From assembly GCF_017968845.1 (NCBI RefSeq), contig NZ_CP072876.1:1302001-1366000 (forward strand): a DNA stretch of 64,000 nt. The letters are read 5' to 3'. Shown piece by piece: positions 36,082-45,525 of this stretch (positions within the stretch are counted from its first letter, which is position 1; the number at the start of each line of letters is the position of its first letter). The notes beneath the pieces are model-generated. The model made no database searches, had not been told where the DNA came from, and saw only the letters and a program-made list of their open reading frames with translations. The stretch comes from Microbacterium sp. NIBRBAC000506063. GTDB lineage: Bacteria; Actinomycetota; Actinomycetes; Actinomycetales; Microbacteriaceae. A program made the translations under genes and the position numbers.

Positions 36082-37333
36082 GTGCACATCGTGATGTTCG
36101 GCGACCAGCACCTGGAGTCCCTCGGAGGTGCGCAGGTCGCGATGCGCCTGCAGCGGAAGTTCCTCGAGAAGGCCGGGCACACGGTCACGGTCGTCGCGCC
36201 GCGTCTGCACGCACGCGACATATCGGATGCCGGCTACGTCGACATGCCGTCGATCCCGATCACCGCCGACCGCGAGTACTCGCTGACCTGGCCGGGCCGC
36301 CGCACCGATCGCTGGGTCGACGACGCCCTCGCCGCCCGCCCGCCCGCCGACCTCGTGCACGTGCAGGCCGACTTCTGGGGCGCGTTCATCGGCCACCGCT
36401 TCGCCGAGCGCCACGGCCTTCCGGTCGTCCACACGATGCACAACCGGGTCGACGTCGGTATCGAGGCGCTCGCGCCCTTCCCCTCGTTCGTGCTGTGGGC
36501 GCTCAACCGCTGGGCGCACCGGGCGCTCGGCGACGCCTCGCACGGCAGCGACGGCTGGGCGTACCTGCGGCGCCTGGCGACGCGATCGGATGCCGTGACC
36601 GCCCCTCCGCACACTTCGCCCGCCGCCTCGAAGCGCATGGGGCGATCCCCGCCGACGCGGAGCTCGGCTGGGCGGCGCCCGAGCTCGGTGCGGACCAGCG
36701 GGCCGGCGTCGACGTCGTCTGGAACGGCATCGACGACGAGATCCGCGACGAGGTCCTCGCCCTTCCGGATCCGGCGCCGCGAGAGCGCCCGCTCCTGGTG
36801 TGGGTCGGTCGCATGAGCCCGGAGAAGCGCCTGCTGCCCTTCCTCGAGGCGGTCGCCGCATCCGGCATCGACGCCGACATCGAGGTCATCGGCGGCGGGG
36901 CCAGCGGCGCGCCGCGCAGCGGCTGGTGCAGAAGCGGTCGCCCGCGGCGGCGGTGACCTTCACCGGGAAGCTGCCCTACCGTGAGGTCCTCACCCGCCTC
37001 CGCGCCGCCGACGCCCTCGTGCAGACCTCGATCGGCTTCGAGACTCAGGGCATGACGCCCTTCGAGGCGGCGACGCTGGGCACCCCGTCGATCGTGAGCG
37101 ACCCCGACATCGCCGCCGAGCTCGGTGCGGGCGTCTGGGCGGTGCCGGATGCCGCGGGCGAAGCGGCCCGCGTCGACGCCCTCGCCGAGACGCTGCGGGA
37201 GGCCGTCGCCGGCATCCGATCGGGCGAGGTCCCGGTGCCCGCCGAGGAGGTCGTCGAGACCTTCCGGCAGTCCTCGCGCACGGCCGCGATGATCGAGGTC
37301 TACGAGCGGGTGCGCGCCGAGCGCAAGCGGTAG
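36082..37333 (+). CDS. Second GT4 glycosyltransferase
   Basis: About 417 residues from GTG 36082. It opens HIVMFGDQHLESLGGAQVAMRLQRKFLEKAGHTVTVVAP. The donor domain contains LLVWVGRMSPEKRLLPFLEAV, TFTGKLPYREVLTRLRAADALVQTS and ETQGMTPFEAATLGTPSIVSD. Breaks near 36605 (GCCCCTCC lacks a C) and 36908 (GGCGGGGCC lacks a G). Tandem with the first GT4, so both probably act on one glycolipid or wall polymer, which I cannot identify. Confidence 0.9.
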
Positions 37334-37345
37334 CCGCCGCCGCGC

Positions 37346-38050
37346 TCAGTGCGCGGTGCTCCAGTGCCCGGGGTCTGCGAAGGGCTCGTCGTGGATGCGA
37401 AGGCCGTCTGCGCCCACTTCGGCGACGCAGTACAGGAGCGACAGGGTCGGGTAGCCGTGCGGGCGGTTGTCGCGGATGATGGCGCGGTCGTCCTCCGCCG
37501 GCATGTCTCCGCTCTCGGCGAGCAGTTGCACCCAGTCGTCCCACCAGCGGTCGTCTGCGGCATCCGATGTCCGCGCGCGGAACTGCGGCAGCCAGTGCGC
37601 GATGCGCGCGGTCTGGGGATCGTCGAGCCCGTCGTGCGCGATCATGTGCACGCCGGGGCCGATGGGCGTCTCGGTGCGGGAGACGCCGTTCCAGGAGATC
37701 ACCCGCGCGCCGTCGGGACCTGCCTCGAGCAGATTGAAGCCGTGCGTGCGCGGGTGTGCCGCGGGCTCGGTGCCGGTGACCGCGTCGAGCACGAGGAAGC
37801 CGCGGGTGTGCACCTCGTGCTCGGGCAGCGCGACCGTGTCGGCGCGGTTCAGCAGCACGGCGATCCGCCGCGTGGCGGGGTTCGCCGCCAGCCAGGCGCC
37901 GCCGGCACGTCGGTCGCGCACGCCGATCACGCCGGGATAGGTCTCCGGCCACCACGGGCCGAGCCGGTCCCATTCGCGCTGCGGATCCTCGTCGCGGACG
38001 GCGAGCAGACGCGCGGCCCCCGGTTCGACGTCGATCACCACGGTGCACAC
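37346..38050 (-). CDS. NRDE/TANGO2-like family protein
   Basis: 234 residues. It begins MCTVVIDVEPG with Cys2, followed by LAVRDEDPQREWDRLGPWWPE. The NRDE signature of the family is read here as VRDED. Family members are linked to heme and lipid handling, without a settled activity. It is convergent with the second GT4 and divergent from coaBC, and no frame break is needed. Confidence 0.85.
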   Translation of the reverse strand: MCTVVIDVEPGAARLLAVRDEDPQREWDRLGPWWPETYPGVIGVRDRRAGGAWLAANPATRRIAVLLNRADTVALPEHEVHTRGFLVLDAVTGTEPAAHPRTHGFNLLEAGPDGARVISWNGVSRTETPIGPGVHMIAHDGLDDPQTARIAHWLPQFRARTSDAADDRWWDDWVQLLAESGDMPAEDDRAIIRDNRPHGYPTLSLLYCVAEVGADGLRIHDEPFADPGHWSTAH

Positions 38051-38171
38051 GGCGCCAGTCTATGCGCGCAGGTCGTGCACAGGACGAGGAAGACGCTCTC
38101 GGGCGAGGAGGAGTCCTCCGGCGACGGGCCCGGCGGCCCATCGGATGCCGCGGTACGGCAGAATCGGAAGG

Positions 38172-39374
38172 GTGAACATCGTCGTGGGTGTGACAGGCGG
38201 CATCGCCGCGTACAAGACGGTGCACCTGGTGCGCCTGCTGATCAAGGCCGGGCACGAGGTGACGGTCGTGCCGACCGCCGACGCGCTGCAGTTCGTCGGC
38301 CTGCCGACGTGGGAGTCGATCAGTCGCAATCCGGTGACGGTGAGCGTGCACGACGACGTCGCCCGCGTGCGGCACGTCGCGCTCGGGCAGGCAGCCGATC
38401 TCGTCATCATCGCCCCGCCACCGCCAACACGATCGCGAAGATGGCCGCCGGACTGGCTGACGACCTCCTCGGCACGACGCTGCTGGCGACCACCGCCCCG
38501 TCGTCATCGCCCCCGCGATGCACACCGAGATGTGGCGGCATCCCTCGACGCAGGCGAACGTCGCCACGCTGCGCGACCGCGGGTGCACATCATCGGCCCC
38601 GACGACGGCGAGCTGACCGGCGGCGACAGCGGACCGGGTCGCATGCTCGAGCCGGAGGACATCTTCGCCGCCGCCCTCCCGTTCGCCGGGCCGCGCGATC
38701 TCGCGGGCCTGCGAGTGACGGTCTCGGCCGGCGGCACCCGCGAGCCCATCGATCCGGTCCGCTTCCTGGGCAACCGCTCCAGCGGCAAGCAGGGCGTCGC
38801 GCTCGCCGCGGCCGCCGCCGCCCGCGGCGCCGAGGTGCGGCTGGTCGCCGCCAACATCGGCACCGAGGTGCTGGCGGAGGCGCGGCATCCGTCGATCCGC
38901 ATCGAACGCATCGGCACCGCCGCGGAACTGGCGGAGGCGATGAAGGCGGCGGCTGCGGCATCCGACGTCGTCGTCATGGCGGCCGCCGTCGCCGACTACC
39001 GTCCGGCAGCGGTCGAAGACGGCAAGATCACCAAGGAGGCCGGGGGCATGGCCGCGATCGAGCTCACCGAGAACGAGGACATCCTCGCCGGGCTCGTGGC
39101 CTCCCGCACCGATGCGAGCCAGACCATCGTCGGCTTCGCCGCCGAGACCCCGCGCGATGAGGAGGACCTGCTTGAGCGGGGGCGCCGCAAGCGCGAGCGC
39201 AAGGGCGCCGATCTGCTCGTCGTCAACGCCGTCGGCTGGAAGCAGGGCTTCGAGGCGCCCGACAACTGCGTGCACGTGATCGGTCGCACGGGCGAGGTGC
39301 TCGTGCGGTCCGAGGGCTCCAAGCGCGAGGTGGCGGATGCCGTCTGGGACGCCGTCGTCGGCATCCGCGCGTAG
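38172..39374 (+). CDS. coaBC: Bifunctional PPC decarboxylase / PPC synthetase (CoaBC)
   Basis: About 401 residues from GTG 38172. The N-terminal CoaC flavoprotein domain has VGVTGGIAAYKTVHLVRLL and, after repair, IIAPATANTIAKMAAGLADDLL and IAPAMHTEMW. The C-terminal CoaB domain has TVSAGGTREPIDPVRFLGNRSSGKQGVALA and AAVADYRP. It makes 4'-phosphopantetheine for CoA. Three bases are missing: near 38415, 38503 (each GCCCC for GCCCCC) and 38581 (CGGG for CGGGG). The three losses sum to a full codon, so the ends are in the same frame. It complements the pantothenate operon at 46.7 kb. Confidence 0.96.
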   Translation: MNIVVGVTGGIAAYKTVHLVRLLIKAGHEVTVVPTADALQFVGLPTWESISRNPVTVSVHDDVARVRHVALGQAADLVIIAPPPPTRSRRWPPDWLTTSSARRCWRPPPRRHRPRDAHRDVAASLDAGERRHAARPRVHIIGPDDGELTGGDSGPGRMLEPEDIFAAALPFAGPRDLAGLRVTVSAGGTREPIDPVRFLGNRSSGKQGVALAAAAAARGAEVRLVAANIGTEVLAEARHPSIRIERIGTAAELAEAMKAAAAASDVVVMAAAVADYRPAAVEDGKITKEAGGMAAIELTENEDILAGLVASRTDASQTIVGFAAETPRDEEDLLERGRRKRERKGADLLVVNAVGWKQGFEAPDNCVHVIGRTGEVLVRSEGSKREVADAVWDAVVGIRA

Positions 39375-39377
39375 GAC

Positions 39378-39413
39378 GACGGTCGCTGAGCGAAGGCGGG
39401 CCGGTCGGTGAAC
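39378..39413 (+). repeat. Degenerate GGTCGTTGAGC-family repeat
   Basis: GACGGTCGCTGAGCGAAGG followed by CGGTCGGTGA: two partial cores right after the coaBC stop. Confidence 0.5.
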
Positions 39414-39420
39414 CCGGATG

Positions 39421-40223
39421 CTAGGGCGCGTCGCGCTTCGGCAGCGGCAGGCGTTGCGGGTCTGCGGGTGGAGCGGGTGGTGCTGCGGCATCCGATCCTG
39501 AGGGCAACTGCTGCGCGACCTTCTTCTCCAGCACCGTCACGGCCTCTTCCGAGAGCACGATAAGGCCCTCGATCTCTTCACGGACGCGCTTGTAGGCGGT
39601 GTTACGCTCGGCCTGCGTGGCCGACTCGTCGACGGCGACCTTGAGCAGCTGCTGGGCGCGGTCGAGGCGTTTGCGCTCGGCCTCGCTGAAGCCGGAGGCG
39701 CGCACACGCCGGGCGTCCTTCTCGGCGATCTCGAAGGCGACCGCGTAGTTGCCGACGGCGTCGAGATACTCTGCCACGGCGTCTTCGGAGAGCTTCGCCG
39801 AGGCGGATGCCGGACGCAGCTGGTCGGCCGCCTTCTTCGCCCGCAGGAACGCGGCGGTCAGCGGCTGGCGTCCGTCGCTCATGGCGGGGAAGGCGATGAG
39901 CTTGGCGACGTCCAGCTCGTAGTCGAGCCAGCGGGCGGTGATCTCGTCGTGCTCGGCGAAGAGCTTCTCGAGGAGCTCCTTCTGCGGGAGGGCGGGAGGT
40001 GCGGCATCCGCCTTCTTCCTCACCGGCACGGGCCGGGTGCCGGCGCGGGCGGCGGCCTGCGCGGCCTTGATCTCGCCCTTGACGCGGATCGTCTCGAGGC
40101 GGCGCTCGTGGCGGCGCTTGGAGGCGCGCTCCCAGCCCTTGCCGACGCTGCCGAGAACCGCGATGGCGGGGAAGGCGAGCCACCAGTAATCGCGCAGAAA
40201 ATCGAAGAGGGGGAGAGATCCAT
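39421..40223 (-). CDS. Membrane-anchored coiled-coil protein
   Basis: About 267 residues after repair. Start ATG 40223 reads MDLSP, and one C must be added near 40214 (CTCTCCCCCTCTTC) to continue LFDFLRDYWWLAFPAIAVLGSVGKGWERASKRRHERRLETIRVKGEIK. So one membrane helix (about 10-28) is followed by a basic stretch and long charged helices (KELLEKLFAEHDEITARWLDYELDVAKLI, RKRLDRAQQLLKVAVDE), and a Pro-rich end. No known function was recognised; it looks like a membrane-tethered scaffold. Confidence 0.75.
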
Positions 40224-40311
40224 GGTGATCACAGCCTAATGCGGGTCGGCATGTCGTGCCCGGCCGGTTTCCGCCACTCGCGCTGTCACACCTCCGCCCC
40301 CGGTCGCCCCG

Positions 40312-40415
40312 CGAGGACGCGTAGCGACCGAGTCGAAACGCGGCAAGGAACGCGGCAGCGGTTGCCGGGATCCTGCCGCGTTTCGTCTCGCCTGCGGCTC
40401 GCTCAACGACCGGGG
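40312..40415 (+). repeat. Inverted pair of GGTCGTTGAGC repeats
   Basis: The left copy ends at GAGTCGAAACGCGGCA; the right copy (40373-40415) is TGCCGCGTTTCGTCTCGCC...CGCTCAACGACCGGGGG. The complementary GCGGCA/TGCCGC edges extend the pairing beyond the core. The right copy supplies the stop of the DksA/TraR gene. Confidence 0.85.
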
Positions 40416-40765
40416 GTGGCGGCCGCCGCCTCGGCGCACGGCACGCACAGCCGCGCGAAGGGTCGCACCTCCAGGCGTGCGGCCGGGATCGGCTTCCCGC
40501 AGGCGGCGCAGACGCCGTAGGTGCCGGCGTCGAGGCGCGCGAGAGCGTCGTCGACCTCTGCGAGTTCGGTGCGGGCACCGTCGATCAGGCCGCTCAGACG
40601 CGACCACTGCGCCGAGAGCGGCTCGCCCTCCGGGTCGTGCTCGTCGTCGTCGGACTGGGTGATGCGATCGCGGGTGAGTGCGGCCAGGTCTGCGTCGAGA
40701 GCGGAGAGGCGTGCCGCGGCATCCGACCGCAGTGCGGTCAGTCGTTCGCGGACGTCGGAGGACAT
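40403..40765 (-). CDS. DksA/TraR-type C4 zinc-finger protein
   Basis: 120 residues. A long N-terminal helical hairpin (RERLTALRSDAAARLSALDADLAALTRD and LDGARTELAEVDDALARLDAGTYG) is followed by a C4 zinc finger: Cys86, Cys89, Cys107, Cys110 in VCAACGKPIPAARLEV...LCVPCA. It probably binds the RNA polymerase secondary channel; actinobacterial members are less studied than E. coli DksA. The last codon and stop (CGT TGA) come from the repeat word GGTCGTTGA. Confidence 0.9.
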   Translation of the reverse strand: MSSDVRERLTALRSDAAARLSALDADLAALTRDRITQSDDDEHDPEGEPLSAQWSRLSGLIDGARTELAEVDDALARLDAGTYGVCAACGKPIPAARLEVRPFARLCVPCAEAAAATPGR

Positions 40766-40800
40766 GCCCTCACCTTAGATGAGGGCGCGGACGCCCGGCT

Positions 40801-40924
40801 CCTTCCGGTCGTTGAGCGAGCGAAGCGAGACGAAACGCAGCAAGAATCGCGGCAACGGTGTCCGGAGTCTTGCTGCGTTTCGACTCCGGCGCGCGGTGCG
40901 CGGCGTCGCTCAACGACCGGAAGG
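40801..40924 (+). repeat. Inverted pair of GGTCGTTGAGC repeats
   Basis: Left copy 40801-40844 (CCTTCCGGTCGTTGAGCGAG...GACGAAACGCAGCAAG) and right copy 40869-40924 (CTTGCTGCGTTTCGACTC...CGCTCAACGACCGGAAGG). The arms match at both outer and inner edges (CTTGCTGC/GCAGCAAG), giving a long cruciform-capable structure upstream of the DksA/TraR gene. Confidence 0.88.
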
Positions 40925-40950
40925 CAGGAGAGCGCGACGACCGGAGACGC

Positions 40951-41088
40951 CTACCCGAAAAGCAGCGACAGCACGGTCGCGCCGCCGCCGACGAGGATCA
41001 TCGAGATGATGACGCTCCAGGCGACGATGCGGATGCGACGGTTGCGGCGCTCGCCGATGTTGCCGTAGTCCTCGTAGTCGGCGTTCAT
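40951..41088 (-). CDS. Small single-pass membrane protein (45 residues)
   Basis: ATG 41088 opens MNADYEDYGNIGERRNRRIR, followed by one hydrophobic helix (IVAWSVIISMILVGGGATVLSLLFG) and a stop at 40951. GAGGAGGG precedes the start at a usable distance. The codon choice is G/C-rich at third positions, as in the neighbours. Topology should be N-in with a basic cytoplasmic stretch. Function unknown. It lies between two repeat pairs, upstream of the DksA/TraR gene and downstream of purL on the same strand. Confidence 0.75.
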   Translation of the reverse strand: MNADYEDYGNIGERRNRRIRIVAWSVIISMILVGGGATVLSLLFG

Positions 41089-41120
41089 CTGATGTTGCCC
41101 TCCTCGGTCGCGTGGACAGG

Positions 41121-41236
41121 CTCCTGAGCGAGGACGCGCGCAGCGCGACCGAGTCGAAGGGCACTGAGGTTGCTCATGCGTTGTCCTTCCACCGGTCGTT
41201 GAGCGAGGCCGCCGAAGGCGACCGAGTCGAAACGCG
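41121..41236 (+). repeat. Two direct GGTCGTTGAGC-family repeats
   Basis: First copy CTCCTGAGCGAGGACGCGCG...GACCGAGTCGAAG (41121-41159); second copy ACCGGTCGTTGAGCGAGG...ACCGAGTCGAAACG (41191-41234). Both are in the same orientation, immediately after the purL stop. Confidence 0.8.
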
Positions 41237-41241
41237 GGTGC

Positions 41242-43558
41242 TCATGCGGGGGTCTCCGTCACCGTCGGCCCGAACGCCGCGGGCAGGGTCGCCTGCGACG
41301 TCTCGCGCAGCTCGGCGACGCTGAGGGTGAAGTAGTCCTGCACCTCGAGTGCGGCGCCCTCGGGCTGGCTGTCGGTGACACCGATGCGCAGCACCGGGTA
41401 GCCGCGTCCCTCGCAGAGGCCGCGGAACTTCACGTCGTCTTCGCGGGGGACGGTGACGATGACGCGTCCGGTCGACTCGGAGAAGAGGGCGGATGCCGCA
41501 TCCACCCGTCGCGCTCGATGATCTCGTTCAGCCACACCCGGGCGCCGACGCCGAAGCGCAGCACGCCCTCGGCGAGGGCCTGGCCGAGGCCGCCGGCTGA
41601 GAGGTCGTGCGCCGAGGAGACGAGCCCTTCGACGGATGCCGCGTGCAGGAGCCCGGCGAGCGTGCGCTCTCCGGCGAGGTCGACCTTCGGCGGGAGGCCG
41701 CCGAGGTGCGAGTGCACGGTCTCGGCCCAGGCCGAGCCGCTGAGCTCGGTCGAGGTCGTGCCGAGCAGGTAGATGTTCTCGCCGGCGTCCTGCCAGCCGC
41801 TGGGCACGCGGCGGGCGACGTCGTCGATGATGCCGAGCACGCCCACGAGCGGGGTCGGGTGGATCGGGGTGTCGCCGGTCTGGTTGTAGAAGGAGACGTT
41901 GCCGCCGGTGACCGGGGTGCCCAGCTCGTAGCATCCGTCGGCGAGGCCGTCGACGGTCTGCCCGAACTGCCACATGACCTCGGGGTTCTCGGGGAGCCGA
42001 AGTTCAGGCAGTCGGTGATGGCGGTGGGCACGGCGCCGGTGACGGCGACGTTGCGGTAGGCCTCGGCGAGGGCCAGCTGCGCGCCGGCGTAGGGATCGAG
42101 CTGCGTGTAGCGGCCGTTGCAGTCGGTGGAGATCGCGAAGCCCAGGCCCGACTCCTCGTCGACGCGGATCATGCCGGCGTCGTCGGGGAAGGCGAGGGCC
42201 GTGTTGCCGAGCACGTAGTAGTCGTACTGGTTGGTGACCCAGCTCTTGTCGGCGAGGTTCGGCGAGGCGAGGAGGGCGAGGAACTGCTCCTTGAGCGCGG
42301 CGGGGTCGTTGTCGCGGGGGAGGTTCTCTGCGGCATCCGCCTGCAGCGCGTCGATCCACGTCGGGTAGGCGACCGGGCGATCGTAGACGGGGCCGTCGAC
42401 GGCGACGGTGGAGGGATCGACGTCGACGATGCGCTCGCCCTGCCAGTCGATGACGAGGCGGCCGTCGCCGGTGACCTCGCCGAGGACGCTGGTCTCGACG
42501 TCCCACTTGGCGACGACCTCGAGGAAGGCGTCGAGCTTCTCGGGCGCGACGATCGCCATCATGCGCTCCTGCGACTCGCTCATGAGGATCTCTTCGGCCG
42601 TCAGCGTGGGGTCGCGCAGGAGCACGTTGTCGAGCGAGACGTGCATGCCGCTGTTGCCGTTGGCGGCGAGTTCGCTCGTCGCGCAGGAGATGCCCGCGGC
42701 GCCGAGGTCCTGGATCGCCTCGACGAGCTCCGCCTGGTACAGCTCCAGACAGCACTCGATGAGCACCTTCTCGGCGAAGGGGTCGCCGACCTGCACGGCG
42801 GGGCGCTTGGTCGGGCCCTTCTCGTCGAAGGAGTCGGATGCCAGGATGCTGGCGCCGCCGATGCCGTCGCCGCCCGTGCGCGCACCGAAGAGCACGACCT
42901 TGTTGCCGACGCCGGTGGCGTTGGCGAGCTTGAGGTCCTCGTGGCGGAGGACGCCGACCGCGAGGGCGTTGACGAGGGGGTTGGCCTGGTAGACGGAGTC
43001 GAAGACCGTCTCGCCGCCGATGTTCGGCAGGCCCAGGCAGTTGCCGTAGAAGCTGATACCGGCGGTGACGCCGTGCACGACGCGGGCGGTGTCGGGGTGG
43101 TCGATGGCGCCGAAGCGGAGGGCGTCCATGACGGCGACCGGGCGGGCGCCCATCGAGATGATGTCGCGGACGATGCCGCCGACGCCCGTGGCCGCACCCT
43201 GGAAGGGCTCGATGAAGCTCGGGTGGTTGTGCGACTCGGCCTTGAAGGTGACCGCCCAGCCCTCGCCGACGTCGACGACGCCCGCGTTCTGGCCCATGCC
43301 GACCATGAGGCGCTCGCGCATCTCGTCCGAGACCTTCTGACCGAAGCGGCGCAGGTAGTTCTTGCTCGACTTGTAGGAGCAGTGCTCCGACCACATGACC
43401 GAGTACATCGCCAGCTCGCCGGAGGTGGGCCGGCGGCCGAGGATCTCGCGGATCTTCGCGTACTCGTCGTCCTTCAGGCCCAGCGCACCGTAGGGCTGCT
43501 CCTTCTCGGGGGTCGCTTCCGCGTTCGCGACGGAATCGGGCATGTGCGAAGAGTTCAC
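41242..43558 (-). CDS. purL: Phosphoribosylformylglycinamidine synthase subunit PurL
   Basis: About 772 residues, a small-PurL type that works with PurQ and PurS. ATP and substrate motifs are clear: [66 protein letters not shown] [15 protein letters not shown] and [15 protein letters not shown] choose GTG 43558 ([14 protein letters not shown]) because TGGAG precedes it; ATG 43543 lacks a ribosome site. Breaks: near 42000 (TCCCCG for TCCCCCG, restoring [15 protein letters not shown]) and 41505 (GACGGGTGG for GACGGGGTGG, restoring [14 protein letters not shown]). It catalyses the fourth step of purine synthesis. Confidence 0.96.
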
Positions 43559-43612
43559 GCGGGCTCCAGAAGAAGGCGGGGCGGGGCGCGTCCAGTCTAC
43601 CGGCGGTTGCCT

Positions 43613-43707
43613 CCGGTCGCCCCGCGAGCCGAAGGCGAGACGAAACGCACGACATCCCTCCCGGTCGTTGAGCGAGCACCGCCGCAGGCGGAGCGAGTCG
43701 AAACGCC
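43613..43707 (+). repeat. Two direct GGTCGTTGAGC-family repeats upstream of purL
   Basis: First copy CCGGTCGCCCCGCGAGCCGAAGG...GACGAAACG; second copy CCGGTCGTTGAGCGAGCACC...GAGTCGAAACG. They separate purL from the VapC-type toxin gene. Confidence 0.8.
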
Positions 43708-43789
43708 CAGGCAAGTCTCCGCTCAAGGCGGACACCGCACTGTGTTGGCCCCGACCTCCGCTTCCTTGTGTGCGCGCCGGATCAGATGT

Positions 43790-44182
43790 CTACACCAGCA
43801 CGCGGATGCCGCGCCCCTCGGCCGCTCGCGCAAGCGCCGCATCCGTCGTCGCCACGGCAGCATGAAGCGCCTCAGCGGTGTGGAGCACCACCGCATCGCG
43901 CATGCGCAGGCTCGTCGTGGCTCGCAGGGACGCGAGGGTGTCGGCGGCGCCGACCGGCACGGCCACGCGTTCGATCTGGAGGTCGGTGATGACCCGCAGG
44001 ACATCCGACTGGCGCCCGGAGAGTGTGGGGCGGACGAGGCACTCGGCAAGCGTGAGTTCGCTGATCGCGAGGGACTCCGGGGCGTGGGCGGCGAACAGTT
44101 CCACGACGTGCTCATGCCAGGTGTCAGTGGGGTTGAGGTAAGCGATCAGGGCGCCGGCATCCAGAACGATCACGCAGGCCAC
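43790..44182 (-). CDS. PIN-domain toxin, VapC family
   Basis: Up to 130 residues. VIVLDAGALIAYLNPTDTWHEHVV carries the first PIN Asp, SELTLAECLVRPTLS the conserved Glu, and LRMRDAVVLHTAEALHAAVATTDAALARAA the C-terminal Asp pair, so the acidic set of this RNase family is present. The start may be GTG 44182 or GTG 44173; the latter overlaps the antitoxin stop as GTGA. It probably cleaves a specific RNA when free of its partner. Confidence 0.88.
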   Translation of the reverse strand: MACVIVLDAGALIAYLNPTDTWHEHVVELFAAHAPESLAISELTLAECLVRPTLSGRQSDVLRVITDLQIERVAVPVGAADTLASLRATTSLRMRDAVVLHTAEALHAAVATTDAALARAAEGRGIRVLV

Positions 44183-44439
44183 TCTTCGCGCAGCGCCTGT
44201 GCTTCGTCGTCGAGGTAGACGCCGTCGAGCGCACCGGCATGCATGCGGATGGCGGCGCGCCGCCGCGCTGCTCGTTCGATGCCGGACTCTTCCAGGCGTT
44301 CGGCGCCCAGGGCGATGATCCGCCGCAACAGGGCGGCCCGATCTTCACGCAGTTCGGGCCACACCGCCGCGGCCATATCGATAGCGCGCGCGACGTCGTC
44401 GGTCTCGGTGATCGCGTGTCGCTGGCGGAGAGTGGGCAT
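44170..44439 (-). CDS. Antitoxin partner of the PIN toxin
   Basis: 89 residues: MPTLRQRHAITETDDVARAIDMAAAVWPELREDRAALLRRIIALGAERLEES. Helical, with an N-terminal segment that could be a ribbon-helix-helix-like DNA-binding part and a charged C-terminal tail (DDEAQALREEWPA) that could wrap the toxin. It lies upstream of, and overlaps, the toxin gene, the normal vapBC order. I assign it mostly by position. Confidence 0.75.
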   Translation of the reverse strand: MPTLRQRHAITETDDVARAIDMAAAVWPELREDRAALLRRIIALGAERLEESGIERAARRRAAIRMHAGALDGVYLDDEAQALREEWPA

Positions 44440-44547
44440 GAGAGAAGTGTAACACTGAGCGATAGGTGTGACACCCGGTAGTCGGTGAGTTCTCTATCGG
44501 ACGCTCGGATGTGAGTAGGGGTGCCGCCGTCCACGTACCCTGGAACC

Positions 44548-44724
44548 ATGAACAAGAACACGCTCTGGACCATCCTCGGCGTCATCGTGGCGGTCATCAT
44601 CGCCTGGGTGCTGGTGAACGCGCTGTTCAGCCTGCTCTGGTTCGTCGTCAAGCTCGCGATGGTCGCCGTTGTCGCCGTGGTCGTGTTCTTCGCGCTGCGG
44701 GCGGCACTGAGCTCGCGGGACTGA
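44548..44724 (+). CDS. Small two-helix membrane protein
   Basis: 58 residues: MNKNTLWTILGVIVAVIIAWVLVNALFSLLWFVVKLAMVAVVAVVVFFALRAALSSRD. Two hydrophobic segments with a Lys at the turn suggest a hairpin in the membrane. It is common as a hypothetical gene in Microbacteriaceae-like genomes; no function is known to me. Confidence 0.75.
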   Translation: MNKNTLWTILGVIVAVIIAWVLVNALFSLLWFVVKLAMVAVVAVVVFFALRAALSSRD

Positions 44725-44844
44725 CCTTCGGAAGCTCGCTGTCGCTCGTGGAGAGAGGTCCTCCACTCACAAGCGGTGAAATCGGTAGTCCACAGGTCGC
44801 CCGCTGATCCCCCCGTTGTCTCCGCCAAGTGGGATGATGTGCGT

Positions 44845-45525
44845 ATGGCGATCTCGATGCTTGACCGGGCGATCTACTCCTATTCGGATGTGGATCGACT
44901 GGTAGGTGTGCGCCCAGGCACCTCGCGCCGGTGGCTCGAGGGTTACTCGCGTGCAGGGCGGTTCTACGACCCCGTACTTCGCGAGAGCCCGACCGGAAGT
45001 GACGCGGTCACATGGGGCGAGATGGTTGAGGCCCGGCTCCTCGCTGAGTTCCGTAGCAAAGATGTCTCAGTGCAGAAGCTTCGTCCAGCGGTTGAGCTCC
45101 TCCGCGACGAGTTCGGCCCGTATCCGCTTGCGCACGCTCGTCCGTTCCTCGATGTCGAGGGCCGAGAACTCGTGCGAGTTCTTCAGGAGCAGGTAGGGCT
45201 CGACCGGCCACTGCAGCTGGTCGTCGTCCGAAACGGGCAGACCATGATCACTGAGGCCACAGCGAAGTTTCAGAGTGCGGTGGAGTACGAAGGAGGTGTC
45301 GTGGGGCGCATGCGGCCGAGCGGTCGCACCCCTTTGGTCGTCATGGATCCCGCACACTCATTTGGTCAGCCCGCGATCCGCAACGTCCGCACCGAGGTGC
45401 TCGCCGAGGGCTACCGTGCGGGGAGCAGCCGGGAGGAGCTGGCAGATCTCTACGATCTCAGCCTCGTGGAAGTCGACGACGCGATCCGTTTCGAACTGAT
45501 CTCGGGTCGTAGCCAGGTCGCCTGA
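44845..45525 (+). CDS. VapB45-type antitoxin (MerR-like/DUF433)
   Basis: 227 residues. The N-terminal part SYSDVDRLVGVRPGTSRRWLEGYSRAGRFYDPVLRESP resembles a MerR-like HTH. The C-terminal part NVRTEVLAEGYRAGSSREELADLYDLSLVEVDDAIRFE is a DUF433-type HTH. The pair order and sizes (227 and 138) match Mycobacterium tuberculosis Rv2018/Rv2019 (VapBC45; about 239 and 138, from memory). It probably represses its own operon. Its stop overlaps the toxin start by one base. Confidence 0.82.
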   Translation: MAISMLDRAIYSYSDVDRLVGVRPGTSRRWLEGYSRAGRFYDPVLRESPTGSDAVTWGEMVEARLLAEFRSKDVSVQKLRPAVELLRDEFGPYPLAHARPFLDVEGRELVRVLQEQVGLDRPLQLVVVRNGQTMITEATAKFQSAVEYEGGVVGRMRPSGRTPLVVMDPAHSFGQPAIRNVRTEVLAEGYRAGSSREELADLYDLSLVEVDDAIRFELISGRSQVA

